64,000 bases of DNA from Bacillus sp. OxB-1 (GTDB lineage: Bacteria; Bacillota; Bacilli; Bacillales_A; Planococcaceae): NCBI RefSeq assembly GCF_000829195.1, contig NZ_AP013294.1:3235001-3299000 (forward strand). The letters run 5' to 3'. The position numbers were made by a program, and so were the translations under genes. Each line of letters opens with the position of its first letter. The stretch's first letter is position 1. The notes below the pieces were generated by a model. It saw only the letters and a list, made by a program, of their open reading frames with translations, had not been told where the DNA came from and ran no database searches. Of the stretch, positions 8,537 through 17,159 are shown piece by piece.

Positions 8537-8973
8537 AATATATTTCATCCTTTCATTACACTCGTTATCATAATTAAATTAGGCTCAATAGAATATTTCA
8601 CGTGTCTTATAATAGCACAATTAAATAGGATGAGACTAATTTTTTCGACCTTAAATATTTTTCGTTATAGCTAATATACCCAATCTATTCACATTAAAGA
8701 AAGCCAAAAAGCACCCCATCCAACCGGACAGGTATTAGTCATCACCTTTTGTTTCAATTTACTGTTCAGCTGCAACCTCTTAAAGTGAGGAGTAGTCTCA
8801 TTTCAAGAATGCCCATAAAAGCCTTGGCGATGTGACGTAAACTGATTACTCCTTGTCATGATGTTGCTAGGTCATGATATTTTGAATAAAACACTTCATA
8901 AATTACAACTTCTTTTTGACCCTGAACGGCGTACCCTGCCAAGTGTGGATCACAGGGTAGGGTGCTTTTTCTC
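8537..8973. other. Gene-free spacer of 437 bp between mtaB and the endolysin gene
   Basis: No credible ORF is seen. It is AT-rich near mtaB, with TATAAT at about 8610 on the + strand. A widely spaced inverted pair TGAGACTA / TAGTCTCA (near 8632 and 8794) is present. A hairpin TACCCTG / CAGGGTA at 8934-8960 is followed by TTTTT on the + strand, although no rightward gene precedes it. This may be the scar or border of the segment that brought in the endolysin gene. Confidence 0.5.
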
Positions 8974-10260
8974 TCATTTATTCGTACGGATCAGCGCGCC
9001 AATCCCCAGCATGACAATGTCGCCGTCCGCGGCTTTGCCCTCTTCTAGATCCTTGATCCACTTCTTGGCATAACCGGCTTTGACAGCAGCATTTACTACG
9101 ATATCGCGCTGTGCTTTGTTGGCAAGAAACGTTTCAAATTCCTTTCGTAACGTGCCGGAGGTAAATTCCAAGTCTGACTCCTCTCTTTTCGTCTGCACAG
9201 TCGCAACCTGTTTCGGATTATGTTCCAACTTGAAATAGGCAGCCAACCCCTCGGCAATTGCTTCACCTTGTGCTTCTAGGTTGGTTTTATTTCGCATCGA
9301 ATGGATGTCAATTGTGGAGTCCATGAACCCGCCTTCGGTCAAGATGGCTGGCATGTTGGTTTCTCGGAGGACATGCAGATTCATTTTTTTGATGCCCCGA
9401 TCCCGCAAGACCATACTTTTCACGATTCGGGGATGGACCGCTTTGGCGACCTCTACCGATTTCGGATTGGCTCGGGGGTGGTCCATAGTAAAGGTTTCGA
9501 TCCCGCCACCGCTGTGCCACTTGCCGGATAGAGCATTATGATGGATAGAGACATAAACATCGGCTCCCCAATTATTCGCCCGATCAGTTCGCGTTTTAAG
9601 TGGTACATCCGTTTTGCCGGTAGGGTCGTCTACCCGCAGGATTTCCAATCCTTTGTACTCCCGGAGCTTGGCCTCACAGGCCAACAGGACTTTATTGTTA
9701 AAGGACCACTCCCTCTCTCCGTCTGGCGATCTTTTTCCAGCCGTATTAAATCCATGGCCGGCATCCAGTACAATTTTAACCACTCGATCAACCCCTTTGT
9801 TATATTTCGTCAGTCCGTATTGCTCGATGATTTGATTCAGCTTGGACGGATAATTGATATCCGCCGCATACCCGGCTGCCTTCACGGCTGCCGTTGATTT
9901 TCGATAATCCGTCTCACCAAGCACATCCGCATATCGATTGTGCTCTTCCCATCCCGTGCCGTGCGTATATTTGTGGACAAGGTCGATGACGCAACCTTCA
10001 TAAGACGGATACTTTCTAAAGGCCGCATCGATGTAATAGACCGCGCCATCCGGCTTGTGCTCGGCTGTCCGTTTGGTATACGTCTCTCCGGTCCAACCGG
10101 CGCCCACCTTGATGCCGAATAGGTTGTTGGCTTTGGTGGCAAGTTCAGACGTTCCTGAAGCTGATTCCAAGACTCCCTGCGCTATGATAAGAGACGGCAA
10201 AACGCCATTCGCAATCCCGTGCTTGACTGCAAACGGCGCAAGTTTTTCTATGAAACTCAT
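8974..10260 (-). CDS. Bifunctional phage-type endolysin: GH73 glucosaminidase + Amidase_3
   Basis: 428 residues with no signal peptide, as in phage endolysins that rely on a holin. Residues 1-155 match the GH73 glucosaminidase fold (Glu32 in LESASGTS is the likely catalytic acid; NNLFGIK follows). Residues 160-345 are an N-acetylmuramoyl-L-alanine amidase of the Amidase_3 type with zinc ligands His169 (DAGHG), Glu183 and His240 (SIHHNA) and catalytic Glu309 (LTEGGF). The last 60 residues have no recognised repeat or SPOR/LysM pattern. No holin, tail or other phage gene lies nearby, so it looks like an orphan lysis gene, a prophage relic or a domesticated autolysin. The 30-bp repeat (10281-10310) lies 20 bp upstream. 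Confidence 0.85.
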   Translation of the reverse strand: MSFIEKLAPFAVKHGIANGVLPSLIIAQGVLESASGTSELATKANNLFGIKVGAGWTGETYTKRTAEHKPDGAVYYIDAAFRKYPSYEGCVIDLVHKYTHGTGWEEHNRYADVLGETDYRKSTAAVKAAGYAADINYPSKLNQIIEQYGLTKYNKGVDRVVKIVLDAGHGFNTAGKRSPDGEREWSFNNKVLLACEAKLREYKGLEILRVDDPTGKTDVPLKTRTDRANNWGADVYVSIHHNALSGKWHSGGGIETFTMDHPRANPKSVEVAKAVHPRIVKSMVLRDRGIKKMNLHVLRETNMPAILTEGGFMDSTIDIHSMRNKTNLEAQGEAIAEGLAAYFKLEHNPKQVATVQTKREESDLEFTSGTLRKEFETFLANKAQRDIVVNAAVKAGYAKKWIKDLEEGKAADGDIVMLGIGALIRTNK

Positions 10261-10280
10261 CGCTTATCAACTTTATGCCC

Positions 10281-10310
10281 GAATTTTATAATTTCCTAAG
10301 TAATGAAAAA
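10281..10310 (-). repeat. 30-bp repeat, copy 2 (upstream of the endolysin gene)
   Basis: This copy matches 7111-7140 at 27 of 30 positions. It sits between the diguanylate cyclase terminator and the endolysin start, in the same orientation as copy 1 relative to the next gene. Confidence 0.75.
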
Positions 10311-10348
10311 GCCTTTCAAGCTGACTTGTGAAGTCGGCTTGAAAGGCT
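10310..10348 (-). terminator. Terminator of the diguanylate cyclase gene
   Basis: A 12-bp stem AGCCTTTCAAGC / GCTTGAAAGGCT with a further paired inner segment is followed leftward by a T-run (A-run at 10306-10310). Confidence 0.85.
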
Positions 10349-10367
10349 TGTCCCGGGTGATATGTGT

Positions 10368-11849
10368 TCACCCAGCATGATAAAGGTTGTATTGGTTCTT
10401 ACCGTTTTCTTTGGAACGGTATAAGGCGCGGTCCGCTTTTTCGTATAAGGTTTCCAAGTCGTCCCCACCTGAAGCGAAGGCGACGCCGACACTGATGGAA
10501 GGAGAGAGCCCTATTTTTTTACGAAGGCTCGAAAATTCCTCATTCACTTTCCCAATCAATTCGGCAGCGAGTTGTTCCGCCTTGGCTTCATCCATTTTAG
10601 ATAACAGGACGATGAATTCATCTCCTCCAACACGGGCTGCGATGTTCCCTTGCCCCGCCACTTCTTCGATTGTCGTAGCGGCAACTTTTAAAATACGGTC
10701 CCCTTCCCGATGTCCTAGCTTATCATTAACAGTTTTGAAGTTGTCGAGGTCGATCATCATAAGCGCTTTGCCTTCACTATTTTTCCCGAACCTTTTTTTG
10801 AACTCCTCTTCAAAAGCCGCCCGGTTCTTCAATCCCGTCAAGCTATCATGGAATGCGAGATGGACCGGCCTCGCCACAAGCCGGGCGATGATGAAAGATA
10901 GACCGATAGCGGCCGCCAAGATGATAGCCACTTGCACAATGAACTCACTTCGATAAACGCTAAGCATCTCTGACAATTCCACATCGGTATATACGATTTC
11001 TACGACACGATTCGTCGAGTAGCCCCTTCGTTCATCCGCAGTATACGGGATATACCGATAAGTCACCCGGCTCCCGCTGTCAATCCGAACATCCTCTTTG
11101 GCCTCACGGCTCTGCAAAGCTTCCTTGAATACTGGCAATAGGGATTCATCGATGTTCCGGTACTCTTCATCCCCTACCGTCCCCATAAGGACACCGTTTG
11201 GATTGTAGACACGGATCGACTTGATGACATCGGCATATGTATACTCCAACAAATCAATTGTTTCCAAAAAATTGAATTGTTTAAAAATCTCCTCATCTTC
11301 CAATGCCACACCAAGCTCGAGCAAATAGCGATGGTCCGGGGTGGGGACATAGCTGAACTTCTTGATTTCACCTGTTTTTGTTTGGATATCCATGCCATCG
11401 TGGATGAATTCATCCCCATTTCGCCGCTCATCCAATAATTTGGAGAAACCCGGGCAACATTCACTGAAGTTCAACCCCACGTCCTGCGTCAAACTCGAAT
11501 GGATGACCTTGTTCTTGTCATCCAAAATATAAACGTCCATTTCAAATCGTTCTCGCAACGCTCCAAAATCCCACTTGGTGAAATCAGGCTCCCTCTCGTA
11601 GGCAGATAGCAACTCCTTGGAATTTTCCTCCATTATTTCGGCAGTTCGATAATCGAGAACGTTATATACTTTGTCAATCGTAGCTAGCGAATCGATAATT
11701 TTATCCTCTGCCATCGCAATTTTCGTATCTTGGCCAATCTTGACCCGATCTTCGAGCTTATTGTAATCGAACAACGCGATAAACAATGAAAGTAATAAGG
11801 AAAAAATGATTAATACAATCGTAAGCCGGATTCTGAACTCTCTCCCCAT
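10368..11849 (-). CDS. Membrane diguanylate cyclase with extracytoplasmic sensor domain
   Basis: 493 residues. A membrane segment at about 9-28, an extracytoplasmic region of some 270 residues (Cache-like in length and layout, not proven), and a second membrane segment near 300-320 precede a GGDEF domain. The signature GGDEF is at 408-412, with the upstream DxLTGLKNR pattern (HDSLTGLKNR). These enzymes condense two GTP to c-di-GMP. The usual inhibitory I-site RxxD before the signature is absent (GQGNIAARVGGDEF), so product inhibition is probably lost. The gene is a single transcription unit ending at the hairpin 10310-10348. Confidence 0.9.
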   Translation of the reverse strand: MGREFRIRLTIVLIIFSLLLSLFIALFDYNKLEDRVKIGQDTKIAMAEDKIIDSLATIDKVYNVLDYRTAEIMEENSKELLSAYEREPDFTKWDFGALRERFEMDVYILDDKNKVIHSSLTQDVGLNFSECCPGFSKLLDERRNGDEFIHDGMDIQTKTGEIKKFSYVPTPDHRYLLELGVALEDEEIFKQFNFLETIDLLEYTYADVIKSIRVYNPNGVLMGTVGDEEYRNIDESLLPVFKEALQSREAKEDVRIDSGSRVTYRYIPYTADERRGYSTNRVVEIVYTDVELSEMLSVYRSEFIVQVAIILAAAIGLSFIIARLVARPVHLAFHDSLTGLKNRAAFEEEFKKRFGKNSEGKALMMIDLDNFKTVNDKLGHREGDRILKVAATTIEEVAGQGNIAARVGGDEFIVLLSKMDEAKAEQLAAELIGKVNEEFSSLRKKIGLSPSISVGVAFASGGDDLETLYEKADRALYRSKENGKNQYNLYHAG

Positions 11850-11972
11850 TTACCCATTCTCCTCACCCATGTCAATACGACCTGAACTACAGTCCAATTA
11901 TACCATGAAGTGATAAGAAAGAACCAACCTTTACGTAGGGATTTCCTACCCTATTAACTCTTTCATCCGTGA

Positions 11973-12956
11973 TTAGCGGCCAATCCGGAATGCCACTTTG
12001 CCGAACTGCTTGCTCTCTTCCACATATTCGAACGCTTCAAGTGCTTGCTCCAAATCAAATATTTGATCGATGACCGGATGCATTCGATAACGCTCCACAT
12101 GCTCCAGCATCTCACGTAATTCTTCCCGGCTTCCCAACGTGGAGCCGAACAATTGATATTGCCCATAAAAGAAAGAGCGCAAATCAAAATCAACGGTATC
12201 CTCCGTAGTGGCACCGAACACCACAATGCGTCCACCTTTCTTCAATACATCCAAAGATCGATTGAAGGTGGCACGGCCAACGCTTTCAATGACAAGGTCA
12301 ACTGTCTCGCCTGCCAGCTCCTGTTTCCAATCACTATTCGTATCGATGGCCAAATCCGCTCCGAGTTCAAGCGCTTTGTCCCGCTTCCCCTCACTGCGTG
12401 ATGTGACAATAACCCGGGCCCCGATATTCTTCGCGAATGAAATGAGGAATGTCGCAACCCCACTGCCAGCTCCAGGAATGAATACCGTATCCCCCTCTCG
12501 TAATTGGCCTTTCGTAATTAGCGTCCGATAACCCGTCAATCCGGCCAACGCAAGGACCGCCGCCTCTTCCCATGACAGATGGGCCGGCTTCTTTTCCACT
12601 TGCTCAGCGGAAAGGACGATTTTTTCTGCGAATGTCCCATTGTCGGGCATGCCCAATATATCGAATTGTTCGGGAGGTGCGTCACTATTGTCATACCAGC
12701 GGAGGGAGGGATTCAATATCACTTCATCTCCTACTTGGACATTCGAAACCCCTTCCCCGATGGATTCCACAATGCCGGCACCATCTGAACCCAATGTCAA
12801 AGCCTCTTTGGCGTCCCCTCGTCGTCCTGGTATGTATAGATCCCTGCGATTCACTCCAGCCGCTCGCAATGCGACGACCACTTCGCCCGGTCCCGCACTC
12901 GGTTCCGGCATTTCTCCGACTAGCAACTTGCCATTTTCATGGATAACCGCTTTCAT
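11973..12956 (-). CDS. Zinc-containing-type MDR alcohol dehydrogenase / quinone oxidoreductase
   Basis: 327 residues from the ATG at 12956. An in-frame GTG at 12968 lies inside the ribosome binding site AAGGTGG, so the ATG is the better start. The fold is the GroES-like plus Rossmann MDR type; the NADP-binding motif appears as GAGSGVATFLIS at about residues 159-170. Catalytic-zinc cysteine/histidine pairs of classical ADHs are not obvious (the usual Cys region reads AAGVNRRDLY), so it may belong to the zinc-lacking quinone-oxidoreductase branch. The substrate is unknown. It stands alone; no strong terminator is seen in the 123-bp gap 11850-11972. Confidence 0.8.
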   Translation of the reverse strand: MKAVIHENGKLLVGEMPEPSAGPGEVVVALRAAGVNRRDLYIPGRRGDAKEALTLGSDGAGIVESIGEGVSNVQVGDEVILNPSLRWYDNSDAPPEQFDILGMPDNGTFAEKIVLSAEQVEKKPAHLSWEEAAVLALAGLTGYRTLITKGQLREGDTVFIPGAGSGVATFLISFAKNIGARVIVTSRSEGKRDKALELGADLAIDTNSDWKQELAGETVDLVIESVGRATFNRSLDVLKKGGRIVVFGATTEDTVDFDLRSFFYGQYQLFGSTLGSREELREMLEHVERYRMHPVIDQIFDLEQALEAFEYVEESKQFGKVAFRIGR

Positions 12957-13074
12957 TCGAACCCCCACCTTTTCCGAAATATTTCTTCTCTTCCATCATA
13001 CAATATATTTAGAAGACTGTCCTGCTGTTAATCTGAAGGTTGGAATCTCTGCATCGATCCAATGGAAAATAAAA

Positions 13075-13106
13075 AACGCTTTGAGTGCATACCGACTCAA
13101 AGCGTT
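13075..13106 (-). terminator. Terminator of the phosphoesterase gene
   Basis: A perfect 12-bp stem AACGCTTTGAGT / ACTCAAAGCGTT begins at the stop codon and is followed leftward by TTTTTT. Confidence 0.88.
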
Positions 13107-13984
13107 CATATGGTTCGTAAGGTGACGACAACGATTTCGGGTTGGTTGAACAACCGTATGGGAACAATACTGTTTCCGAGCCCACGGCTGATCACCATAC
13201 GGCTCCCGTCCTGTTCATGAATTCCTGATGTGTACCGCGGAAACCACCCTTGCCCCGGCGATATCAAGCCGCCGAGCCCCGGGATACGGACCTGTCCCCC
13301 GTGGGCATGCCCGCTGAAGGTCAGATCGATTCCCGCCTCTGCATATTTCTCAAGTTGTTCGGGACGATGGGATAATAATATCGTAAACATCGAATCCGGG
13401 ACATCCCGGAATGCCTTGGCAATGGATTCTTCCACTGTTTTCGCGTCGTCGCTCCCCTTTGATAGCGGATCCTCGATTCCTCCGATCGCTATCAAATCAC
13501 CGGCAACCCCTTGTAGATAAAGAGACTCATTCGACAGGACGCGCACATCCAATTTCTCCAACTCTTCCTTTATACGCTCCACATCGTTTGTCGCAATTTC
13601 ATGATTCCCTGTTACAAAATAAAAAGGCGCCACAAATTGGAGCTCCTCAATAAGCCGCAAACTGCGCTCCAAATCATAACGATTGCTGTCGATAAAATCG
13701 CCAGTGATGAAAATGGCGTTCGGTGTCAGCATTTTCACCCGCTTTACCAAATCATGATGATTTTCCCCGAACACCGCATCATGCAAATCCGATAATTGGA
13801 CGACACGAAAATGATCGAAACTCGCGGGCAGTCGATCGGACGCTATCTCGTAATGCGTGACGCCGACAGTCTTATTATCCCTATACATAATCGCTACGTT
13901 GAGGACGAGGAAGACTAGGAACAACAGCCTTAGAGCGATCCGCCTATTCCCTGTTCTCCTCCCTCTTCTGTCCCTTACAACCAC
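13106..13984 (-). CDS. Membrane-anchored metallophosphoesterase (YkuE/YaeI-like)
   Basis: 292 residues. A basic N-terminus is followed by one membrane segment at about 18-34, which puts the catalytic domain outside. Calcineurin-like metal motifs are in order: DLH (Asp66, His68), GDFID (Asp96), GNHE (Asn127, His128), SH (about 206) and GHAHGGQ (about 224-230). Relatives act on UDP-sugar or lipid-linked phosphates; the substrate here is not known. Translation likely starts at GTG 13984, overlapping the end of the XRE gene by 10 bases with a poor ribosome binding site, which suggests translational coupling. Confidence 0.85.
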   Translation of the reverse strand: MVVRDRRGRRTGNRRIALRLLFLVFLVLNVAIMYRDNKTVGVTHYEIASDRLPASFDHFRVVQLSDLHDAVFGENHHDLVKRVKMLTPNAIFITGDFIDSNRYDLERSLRLIEELQFVAPFYFVTGNHEIATNDVERIKEELEKLDVRVLSNESLYLQGVAGDLIAIGGIEDPLSKGSDDAKTVEESIAKAFRDVPDSMFTILLSHRPEQLEKYAEAGIDLTFSGHAHGGQVRIPGLGGLISPGQGWFPRYTSGIHEQDGSRMVISRGLGNSIVPIRLFNQPEIVVVTLRTI

Positions 13985-14469
13985 CGCTTTTTCAATTTGG
14001 CCAACTCCAGCAATTCCAACATTTCTTTCTTCGGAAGTTCGGTAGCAATGGCCAGCAGTTCCCTTTCTGCAAACCGTCTTCCTTTTCCGCTTCGGTACCG
14101 CTCTTTATTGACCGCGTCGAGCTCGGCATACAATTCAGCAGAGCGATCCATCGGGGCATCATCCGCTTTGTCCTCTACGATTGTTTCACGCAGTTTATCA
14201 TAGAGCATTTCGACGTTTGTATTTCCAGTACTTTTGAATGCTTTGGCAGTTTTGTTGTTTCCAAGGATCAATTCATCCGTCGAAACATTGAACCTCTCGG
14301 AAATCTTCGCTATCCAAGCGGCAGAAGGGGCATTTTTCCCTTTTTCCCAATCTTTGATCCGGCTCGCGGATGTGCCGATTGCCGAACCGAACGCCATCAT
14401 GGATAGACCGCGCTGCTCCCGCAACGTTTTTAATCGCAAACCGAAATCTTCTTTATTCCATTCCTTCAC
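13975..14469 (-). CDS. XRE-family transcriptional regulator
   Basis: 164 residues. An HTH_3 domain at about 9-65 has the usual pattern (LREQRGLSMMAFGSAIG then SRIKDWEKGKNAPS). The rest is a helical, charged C-terminal part with no ligand-binding domain recognised. It overlaps the phosphoesterase start by 10 bases, so the two form an operon and this protein may regulate it. Targets are unknown. Confidence 0.8.
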   Translation of the reverse strand: MKEWNKEDFGLRLKTLREQRGLSMMAFGSAIGTSASRIKDWEKGKNAPSAAWIAKISERFNVSTDELILGNNKTAKAFKSTGNTNVEMLYDKLRETIVEDKADDAPMDRSAELYAELDAVNKERYRSGKGRRFAERELLAIATELPKKEMLELLELAKLKKRWL

Positions 14470-14563
14470 AATGTCGCCTCCTAATTATCGCCTCATCTAC
14501 CTCCATTATTTTTTATCTTCGTGTTTCTGTCAATCAATTTTTTAATTTTTCTATTAAATTTTT

Positions 14564-15046
14564 TTAGTAGCCGTTCCGTTGTCTGTTAAAATTCTCTTCA
14601 TTCTTCTCTATGTATGCCGATAAGATATCTTCATGGGAAAAACCTAGTTCCCGGGCTATCGCGCCATAATGGCTCCACACTTGCTCATAACGATCCATTG
14701 TCAACTCATGTAGAAATTTATCAATAGACGCGGCCGTTTTTAGGAAGAGTTGCGTCAGACTTCCTTCCACCCTTTCATTCGGCCAGTTGCCAAGCGTGTC
14801 GAAGCCTTTTTCAATTCCAAGCGAAAGGAGGAAATGGATGGAATCCACATACTCTTCCAGGATCACCGCCCGCTCCGAAGGTCCTTTCGTGCTCCAAAAT
14901 TTGAAACAACGGGTTTCATTCGCCAATTCCGCAAGCTCAACGAGGAGGGCCAACCCTTTTTCCTCAAACACGTCACCGGCTTTTCGGTTGCTTTGGATAA
15001 ATGAATCTAATTCTCTTTGCATTGTGAAAAGTTTTGGCAATTGCAT
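14564..15046 (-). CDS. Dimeric dUTP diphosphatase (dUTPase_2, all-alpha NTP-PPase)
   Basis: 160 residues from the ATG at 15046, which has GGAGG 8 bases upstream; a longer frame to 15097 has no such site. The enzyme would hydrolyse dUTP to dUMP and pyrophosphate. Mg-binding motifs typical of MazG-like folds are visible: ELAELANE (Glu37, Glu40, Glu44) and EEYVDSIHF (Glu64, Glu65, Asp68). The motif KFWSTKGPS after the first helix is characteristic of the Bacillales subfamily. It is divergent from ysdB; the SigW-like promoter of ysdB lies just upstream. Confidence 0.88.
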   Translation of the reverse strand: MQLPKLFTMQRELDSFIQSNRKAGDVFEEKGLALLVELAELANETRCFKFWSTKGPSERAVILEEYVDSIHFLLSLGIEKGFDTLGNWPNERVEGSLTQLFLKTAASIDKFLHELTMDRYEQVWSHYGAIARELGFSHEDILSAYIEKNEENFNRQRNGY

Positions 15047-15075
15047 AAAAAAACCTCCAAAAAAGTATATTATCT

Positions 15076-15102
15076 TGAAACCAAACTGCTTGGACATCCG
15101 TA
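15076..15102 (+). promoter_or_regulatory. SigW-type (ECF) promoter of ysdB
   Basis: TGAAAC (15076-15081) and CGTA (15099-15102) are separated by 17 bp, matching the SigW consensus within one base of spacing. In B. subtilis ysdB belongs to the SigW regulon, so context agrees. Confidence 0.65.
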
Positions 15103-15139
15103 TAAGAGAGTACTACCTATGTACAAAGGGGGAATGGAT

Positions 15140-15520
15140 ATGGCTTTATTGATTCGCATTGCCATCATCGCCTTCATCGTTTACTTGTTTTACCGGGGCA
15201 TCCGGTATTTGACGGATCCGAAACGGAAACTCGATGACGCTTATGAAGCAGAGCAATATTATTTCTACGACGATGTGAAAAATGTCCGGAAAAACTTTTT
15301 CATCACTTATAAAGGTGCGCTGTTCGAAGGTGAAAAATACCTAGGGACCAAAGACGATTCCATCGACGTCGTATCCATCTTCATCTGGGTGAAGGACGAG
15401 GCCAAACTGCAAGGATTCACTAAAGACGACTTTCACTTTCTGGCTTCCGAAGTGGAATCCAACTATCCAAAAGCGGATATCAGCTGGAAGAATCCGATTG
15501 AACAATTGATGAATTCGTAA
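15140..15520 (+). CDS. ysdB: SigW-pathway protein YsdB
   Basis: 126 residues from the ATG at 15140, chosen because AAAGGGGG is 7 bases upstream; ATG 15134 is too close to it. One N-terminal membrane segment (about 3-19) is followed by a soluble, acidic domain with the motif FFITYKGALFEGEKYLG. B. subtilis YsdB sits beside ysdA-rplT and belongs to the cell-envelope stress regulon; its biochemical role is unknown. Orientation is rightward, convergent with ysdA. A bidirectional terminator separates them. Confidence 0.88.
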   Translation: MALLIRIAIIAFIVYLFYRGIRYLTDPKRKLDDAYEAEQYYFYDDVKNVRKNFFITYKGALFEGEKYLGTKDDSIDVVSIFIWVKDEAKLQGFTKDDFHFLASEVESNYPKADISWKNPIEQLMNS

Positions 15521-15522
15521 GA

Positions 15523-15549
15523 AAAGCCCGTGACGCGACGGGCTTTTTA
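15523..15549. terminator. Bidirectional terminator between ysdB and ysdA
   Basis: The stem AAAGCCCGT / ACGGGCTTT has a 6-base loop GACGCG, with A- and T-runs outside on both sides. Confidence 0.85.
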
Positions 15550-15840
15550 TGTGGAAACCGGCCTTTCTGGCAAGGTGAAACCGAGTAGAAAAAGAATGAC
15601 AATTGCGTAAACAAGAGCCAACAGGAGAAAGCCGATCCGGAAGGCGGTATGCCTCGTCTTATGTCGGAACAATTGCATCCCGAAATAGGCTCCGATTCCA
15701 CCGCCCGCAATGGCCAAGAGCCATAAATTCCGCTCCGGCACCCGCTGGCCCCGCTGTTTGGCTTGCCGTTTGTCCACCCCCATCGCCGTGAATGCCCATA
15801 CGGACATGAAAATGATCCATATTAGCAAAATGAGCTGCAT
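15547..15840 (-). CDS. ysdA: DUF1294 membrane protein YsdA
   Basis: 97 residues with about three membrane segments (2-20, 41-58 and 70-91). The central DKRQAKQRGQRVPE...GGGIGAYFGMQLFRHKT pattern is typical of DUF1294. No enzymatic role is known. The gene follows rplT as in B. subtilis, although a terminator separates them here. Confidence 0.88.
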   Translation of the reverse strand: MQLILLIWIIFMSVWAFTAMGVDKRQAKQRGQRVPERNLWLLAIAGGGIGAYFGMQLFRHKTRHTAFRIGFLLLALVYAIVILFLLGFTLPERPVST

Positions 15841-15935
15841 GCCGATCCCCCGCTTTCCATCTCTTCTATTTTACACGGTCTTCCGATTGAATGGGGCCAT
15901 TCAGGAAAAAATCGCAAGGAACTGGACCTGAATGC

Positions 15936-15971
15936 AAAAAGCCGCCCCCGCTTCGGAGTGTTCCGAAGCGG
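15936..15971 (-). terminator. Terminator of the infC-rpmI-rplT operon
   Basis: A perfect 10-bp stem CCGCTTCGGA / TCCGAAGCGG, a GC-rich flank and a leftward T-run (A-run 15936-15940) lie just after the rplT stop. Confidence 0.85.
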
Positions 15972-15993
15972 ATGACGGCCAATTCAATCCATC

Positions 15994-16353
15994 TTATTTA
16001 GCGATTGATTTTTTAGCAGTGTCCGCAAGTTGTGCGAATGCATTCGCATCTGTTACCGCAAGATCAGCAAGCATTTTACGGTTAACTTCGATGCCAGCCA
16101 CTTTCAAGCCGTGCATCAATGTGCTGTAAGAAAGGCCGTTGATGCGCGCAGCTGCGTTGATACGTGTGATCCATAGTTTACGGAAGTCGCGTTTCCGTTG
16201 ACGGCGGTCACGGTATGCGTAGTTCAACGATTTCATGACCTGTTGGTTGGCAACTTTGTAAAGTCTATGTTTCGATCCGTAGTACCCTTTTGCTAGTTTC
16301 AATACTCGATTACGACGCTTGCGCGTTACTGTTCCACCTTTTACGCGTGGCAT
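15994..16353 (-). CDS. rplT: 50S ribosomal protein L20
   Basis: 119 residues, full length. L20 binds 23S rRNA early in large-subunit assembly and in Bacillales also represses its own operon by binding the infC leader. The basic N-terminal tail ([20 protein letters not shown]) and the central [21 protein letters not shown] segment are unmistakable. It is the last gene of the infC-rpmI-rplT operon. Confidence 0.98.
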   Translation of the reverse strand: MPRVKGGTVTRKRRNRVLKLAKGYYGSKHRLYKVANQQVMKSLNYAYRDRRQRKRDFRKLWITRINAAARINGLSYSTLMHGLKVAGIEVNRKMLADLAVTDANAFAQLADTAKKSIAK

Positions 16354-16403
16354 AGTTCATTACCTCCTGGTATTCTGTTCGAATGAATTCAATTGATGGT
16401 GTC

Positions 16404-16604
16404 TTATTTCATGTATGTGATCATTTCACGAATACGTTTGTAGTCGCCTGAAGAAACAAGGGAAGCTTTACGCAGGTGGCGTTTTGCTTTCGTTGATTTG
16501 TTTGCGAAAAGGTGACTTGTGTAAGCACGGCCGCGTTTCACTTTACCAGTTGCAGTTTTTTTGAAACGTTTTGCGGAGCCGCGGTGAGTTTTCATTTTTG
16601 GCAT
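16404..16604 (-). CDS. rpmI: 50S ribosomal protein L35
   Basis: 66 residues, full length, highly basic ([20 protein letters not shown]). It lies between infC and rplT in the conserved order, 27 bp after infC and 50 bp before rplT. GGAGG-like sequence precedes the start. Confidence 0.98.
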   Translation of the reverse strand: MPKMKTHRGSAKRFKKTATGKVKRGRAYTSHLFANKSTKAKRHLRKASLVSSGDYKRIREMITYMK

Positions 16605-16631
16605 GTTCGGTTCCTCCTAAATCTTTCGTTG

Positions 16632-17150
16632 TTACTGTTTTTCGGCTGTCGGGGCAAGTATCAGGAACATGCTCCGGCCTTCCATCTTCGGTTTCACTTC
16701 GACCGTTGACACGTCTTTGCACGCTTCAGCCAGGCGGTCGAGGACACGTTGTCCGATTTCTTTGTGCGTGATAGCACGCCCACGGAAGCGGATCGACGCT
16801 TTCACCTTGTCCCCTTTTTCTAGGAACTTGATGGCATTGCGAAGTTTCGTCTGAAAATCATGCTCGTCGATTGTCGGGCTGAGCCGGACTTCTTTGAGTT
16901 GGATGATTTTCTGATTTTTACGGACTTCACGGTCTTTCTTCTGCTGTTCAAATTTGAATTTCCCATAGTCCATGATACGAGCTACTGGGGGTTTCGCTTG
17001 CGGAGCGACAAGGACGAGATCCAAATTCGCACGAGCGGCGATGTCCAACGCTTCGTTACGGGATTTGATTCCAAGCTGGTCGCCGTTATGATCGATCAAA
17101 CGCAGCTCGCGGGCACGGATGCCTTCATTTACGTACATGTCTTTGCTAAT
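16632..17150 (-). CDS. infC: Translation initiation factor IF-3, AUU start codon
   Basis: 172 residues if translation begins at ATT 17150. IF-3 binds the 30S subunit and monitors start-codon choice. GGAGGTGG lies 6 bases before ATT 17150, whereas the first ATG (17138) is 18 bases from it and would remove the conserved [13 protein letters not shown] start. AUU starts for infC are known in E. coli and in Bacillus/Geobacillus and let IF-3 limit its own synthesis. The open frame continues upstream without a stop but that part covers the leader attenuator and is not coding. Both the N-terminal domain (about 5-75) and the C-terminal domain (about 80-170; [13 protein letters not shown] region) are complete. 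Confidence 0.95.
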   Translation of the reverse strand: MSKDMYVNEGIRARELRLIDHNGDQLGIKSRNEALDIAARANLDLVLVAPQAKPPVARIMDYGKFKFEQQKKDREVRKNQKIIQLKEVRLSPTIDEHDFQTKLRNAIKFLEKGDKVKASIRFRGRAITHKEIGQRVLDRLAEACKDVSTVEVKPKMEGRSMFLILAPTAEKQ

Positions 17151-17159
17151 AGTAATCCA

